A stretch of DNA of 64,000 bases from Cadophora sp. MPI-SDFR-AT-0126. Lineage: Eukaryota; Ascomycota; Leotiomycetes; Helotiales; Ploettnerulaceae. Numbering within the stretch: the stretch's first letter is position 1; the number at the start of each line of letters is the position of its first letter. Below are positions 61,761-64,000 of the stretch, piece after piece. Where the stretch lies: positions 3,782,001 through 3,846,000 of the forward strand of contig JAGMVK010000001.1 in assembly GCA_020747065.1 (NCBI GenBank). The letters run 5' to 3'. The notes under the pieces were generated by a model that was given only the letters and a program-made list of their open reading frames with translations, did not search any database and had not been told where the DNA came from. The translations under genes were made by a program, and so were the position numbers.

Positions 61761-62949
61761 TATTTAAACCTTAACTTTAGGGCTTTGAACTACTAGTAGT
61801 GTAAGATCCTCTGAGCTACCTGTTATTCTAGCTGACTTTACGCTAATATCCTTAGCTACTCTATTTACTCTTACTTTAGGTTCTTCGACTCGCCTTCTAA
61901 CTATAGCTATATTTTTAAATAGTAGCTTCTATAGTATATCTAAATATACTAGTAGCTCTCTCCCGGTTATCCCTTTTAGTTCGTTATCTAAGAGCTTATC
62001 TAATAGGTCTATTAGACGCGCCTCCTTTTTAAATAGGTTTATAAACCTCTTAATCTTCTTACTTACTTAGGGTTTAACTTTCCTTAGCTTTTCCGTTTAT
62101 TCCTTATTAATTTCCATCTCCTCTATTACCTTCCCTTACTATACTCTATCTCTAGAAGTCTCCTTTACTTAATCTCGGACCTTCTAATTCCCTAGGCGAG
62201 GTACTTTAAGGGCCGCTAAATTCTTTTCCTTCTTTATACGCCTTTTTAGAATCTTCCTTAAGTTTACTTACTTATTATTTCCCTTCGCTTTTAACTTCTT
62301 ACTCCTTACGCCCGCTACTTCTATTATACCCTAATCTACCTCTCTTTCCTCTTTATCTGACTTGTTTTATAGGACTACCCTTACTACTATCCTACTAACG
62401 TTCTCTATAGTTATAGCTAATTAATGCACTACTCCTTATTTAACTAGTCTACTTAAGGCCTCTTACTTTAAAGCTTCCTACTATTACCGTATAATTTCTC
62501 TTCCGGGGACTCTCTACTTTACTCGCACGGAATCACCCTTATCTTCTCTCTTTCCTTAATATATTCTTCCCTGGACTTTATATACTAACCTCCTCTCTGT
62601 ATCTAATATAAAGTCGGGGTACTTCCTTTAATAGTAGCTATTCTCTATATAATAGAAGTAATACGTAGGGCGATTATTATATATTCCTATAGCTCTGACT
62701 GCAGTTAGTACTATATTATATTACTATCCTGTGTATATAGCTTAAGGTAGCTTCAATAGATTGATCCGACTTGAAGGCCTAGCTGGGTATATCTTAATAC
62801 AGTTTCCTCTACTAGGTAGGCTAAATCCTAAGCGCGCCCCTGGACTAACCCTAGAAAGTATAGCCTTTATAGTAAGCGTAAGCGTATTAAGAGCTTAAGT
62901 TATCTCCCTAATAGCTTTAGTAGAGACCGAACTTAGCATAATTACTAAA

Positions 62950-63610
62950 GCTACTAAGTGATCTTCACCTTTTCACGAAATAATTATTTAGCCTAAAGTA
63001 TCCACTAGTTCGCTTAAGCCCTCCTTCTTTTTATAGCTATTAGAGAACTCTCGGACTATCTTATTTATAGTATAGATACTAGTAGCTATCTTTATAAGTT
63101 TATTAAATATAATAGTATCCGGCTTATTAATATCAACTTTATTCTTCTGAATTACTTTTCCGTAAATATCTCTCGGGAGACTATTTAAGAACCAGATACC
63201 TCTAGTATAGCCCTTAAGCTATCCTTTATTTATAAGAGTAGCTAAGACTGCTATATACTATTAAATAAACTTCCGGATATCTCCCTTACTTATTTGCGGT
63301 TTCGATTTTAAAGCCTCTAAGAAAGATCGGGAATTTATCTATTAGAAGGTATCTTAATCCTTATACTCCTCTTAAAGTTCTTCGACTAAATACTTCTAAT
63401 TTAGATAAGCTTAAGTAACTAGTATCTTAATATACTACCTAATAGATAACCTGTAGTACCGCGGAAGTCACTTTACCTTATCTTCTATTTTTAACTATAT
63501 ATCTTCGTACTAATCTGAATACTGCTTAAGAAATTCAGTAATATTAGCTCTATTAAAGTATAAGGCCCTTAGAGTTCTAGGCGCAAGTATTAGAGCTATA
63601 TACCTTAAAT
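62950..63610 (-). pseudogene. Gypsy-3 minus copy gag remnant
   Basis: Mirror of 42600-43260. It keeps the APRTLRALYFNRANIT region and following helices with fewer substitutions. Confidence 0.6.
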
Positions 63611-64000
63611 TAGTTATCTTTATAATAATAGTAGTAAAGTCGATTTCCCCCCCTTACTAAGTAGGAGGATACTGTTCTGTTTCTTTACTACTTTTTATAT
63701 TTAGCGTTAGTTAAAAGCTTTCTAAAAGATCTTTCTCTAAGAATAAACTAGCTTTAGTAAGATCTGGAAATAACTTAAGTCTTTAATAGTAGTAGTTACT
63801 TATTAAGTGTAGTAAGGCGCGATTCGTTAGTGTTAGTAGTAGAAGTATTAAGAGTATTAGAGCGATATAAGTGCCTCTTATAATTTCTAGTCCTAATACT
63901 TTAATACTTACCTTATCTATTACTATACTTACTCGTGATCCCTTTTTCCTTAGCCCTTTTTCCTTATACTCCTTCTTAGCTTGTTTCCTCTTTATATTTA

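Larger units (their letters stand above)
52637..64000 (-). mobile_element. Gypsy-3 minus copy, inserted tail to tail, runs off window
   Basis: The minus-strand 3' LTR lies at 52835-52637, preceded by a purine tract (AGGGGAGGACATA). Upstream on the minus strand come the accessory frames, integrase, RNase H, RT, protease and gag. Coordinates mirror the plus copy with a constant sum of about 106210-106225. The 5' LTR is expected at about 64.5 kb, outside the window. It is less degraded than the plus copy, which fits its being the younger, inserted one. Confidence 0.8.

Overview
The window looks like a chromosome segment of a filamentous ascomycete (Pezizomycotina). It carries short 50-75 nt spliceosomal introns with GT..AG ends, typical fungal families (two Zn2Cys6 regulators, an RTA1-type membrane protein, an NmrA-like reductase, a class-3 lipase-like protein), and transposons damaged in the manner of repeat-induced point mutation (RIP). 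In the repeats C:G has turned to T:A, TA dinucleotides are everywhere, and old reading frames are broken almost only where Gln, Trp or Arg codons became TAA, TAG or TGA. The species cannot be named from the sequence.

Layout. (1) 1-7.6 kb is a balanced-GC gene island: the 3' end of a sugar transporter, a Zn2Cys6 regulator with a frameshift inside its zinc cluster, an RTA1-like gene, a decayed fragment of a paralogue of that regulator, an NmrA-like reductase, and a convergent Zn2Cys6 regulator. (2) 7.6-34.15 kb is a RIP-degraded, nested transposon block: a 1.5-kb element with terminal inverted repeats; a truncated Gypsy element (family A, + strand); a chromodomain Gypsy element (Gypsy-1, + strand); a second family A fragment in inverse orientation; and a 12.56-kb Gypsy element (Gypsy-2, - strand) with both LTRs. 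Two solo LTRs of another family, each with a perfect 5-bp target duplication, sit inside Gypsy-2. (3) 34.2-41.0 kb is a second gene island with two divergent genes: a large ZZ-like zinc-finger/ankyrin gene, cut by an in-frame TGA and truncated at the transposon edge, and a lipase-like gene. Between them lie pieces of a hAT-type MITE, one intact with an 8-bp target duplication. (4) 41.0-64 kb is a second repeat block: a solo LTR, then two copies of a ~12-kb Gypsy element (Gypsy-3) tail to tail, the minus copy inserted into the plus copy, giving a roughly 10.5-kb inverted repeat that runs off the window.

How things fit together. The genes are ordinary accessory fungal genes (transport, regulation, small-molecule redox) in islands hemmed in by RIP-silenced repeats. 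All four recognisable reverse transcriptases have the catalytic Asp-Asp changed to Asn-Asn, so none of the copies is active. The most unusual content is in Gypsy-3. Between integrase and 3' LTR it carries two extra reading frames in divergent orientation, present in both copies. One resembles a fungal protein family with an HxD-type, Fe(II)/2-oxoglutarate-dioxygenase-like motif set; the other is an antisense frame rich in Ser, Thr, Lys and Pro. Gypsy-2 also has an unusually long (~3.6 kb) region after integrase with unrecognised low-stop frames.
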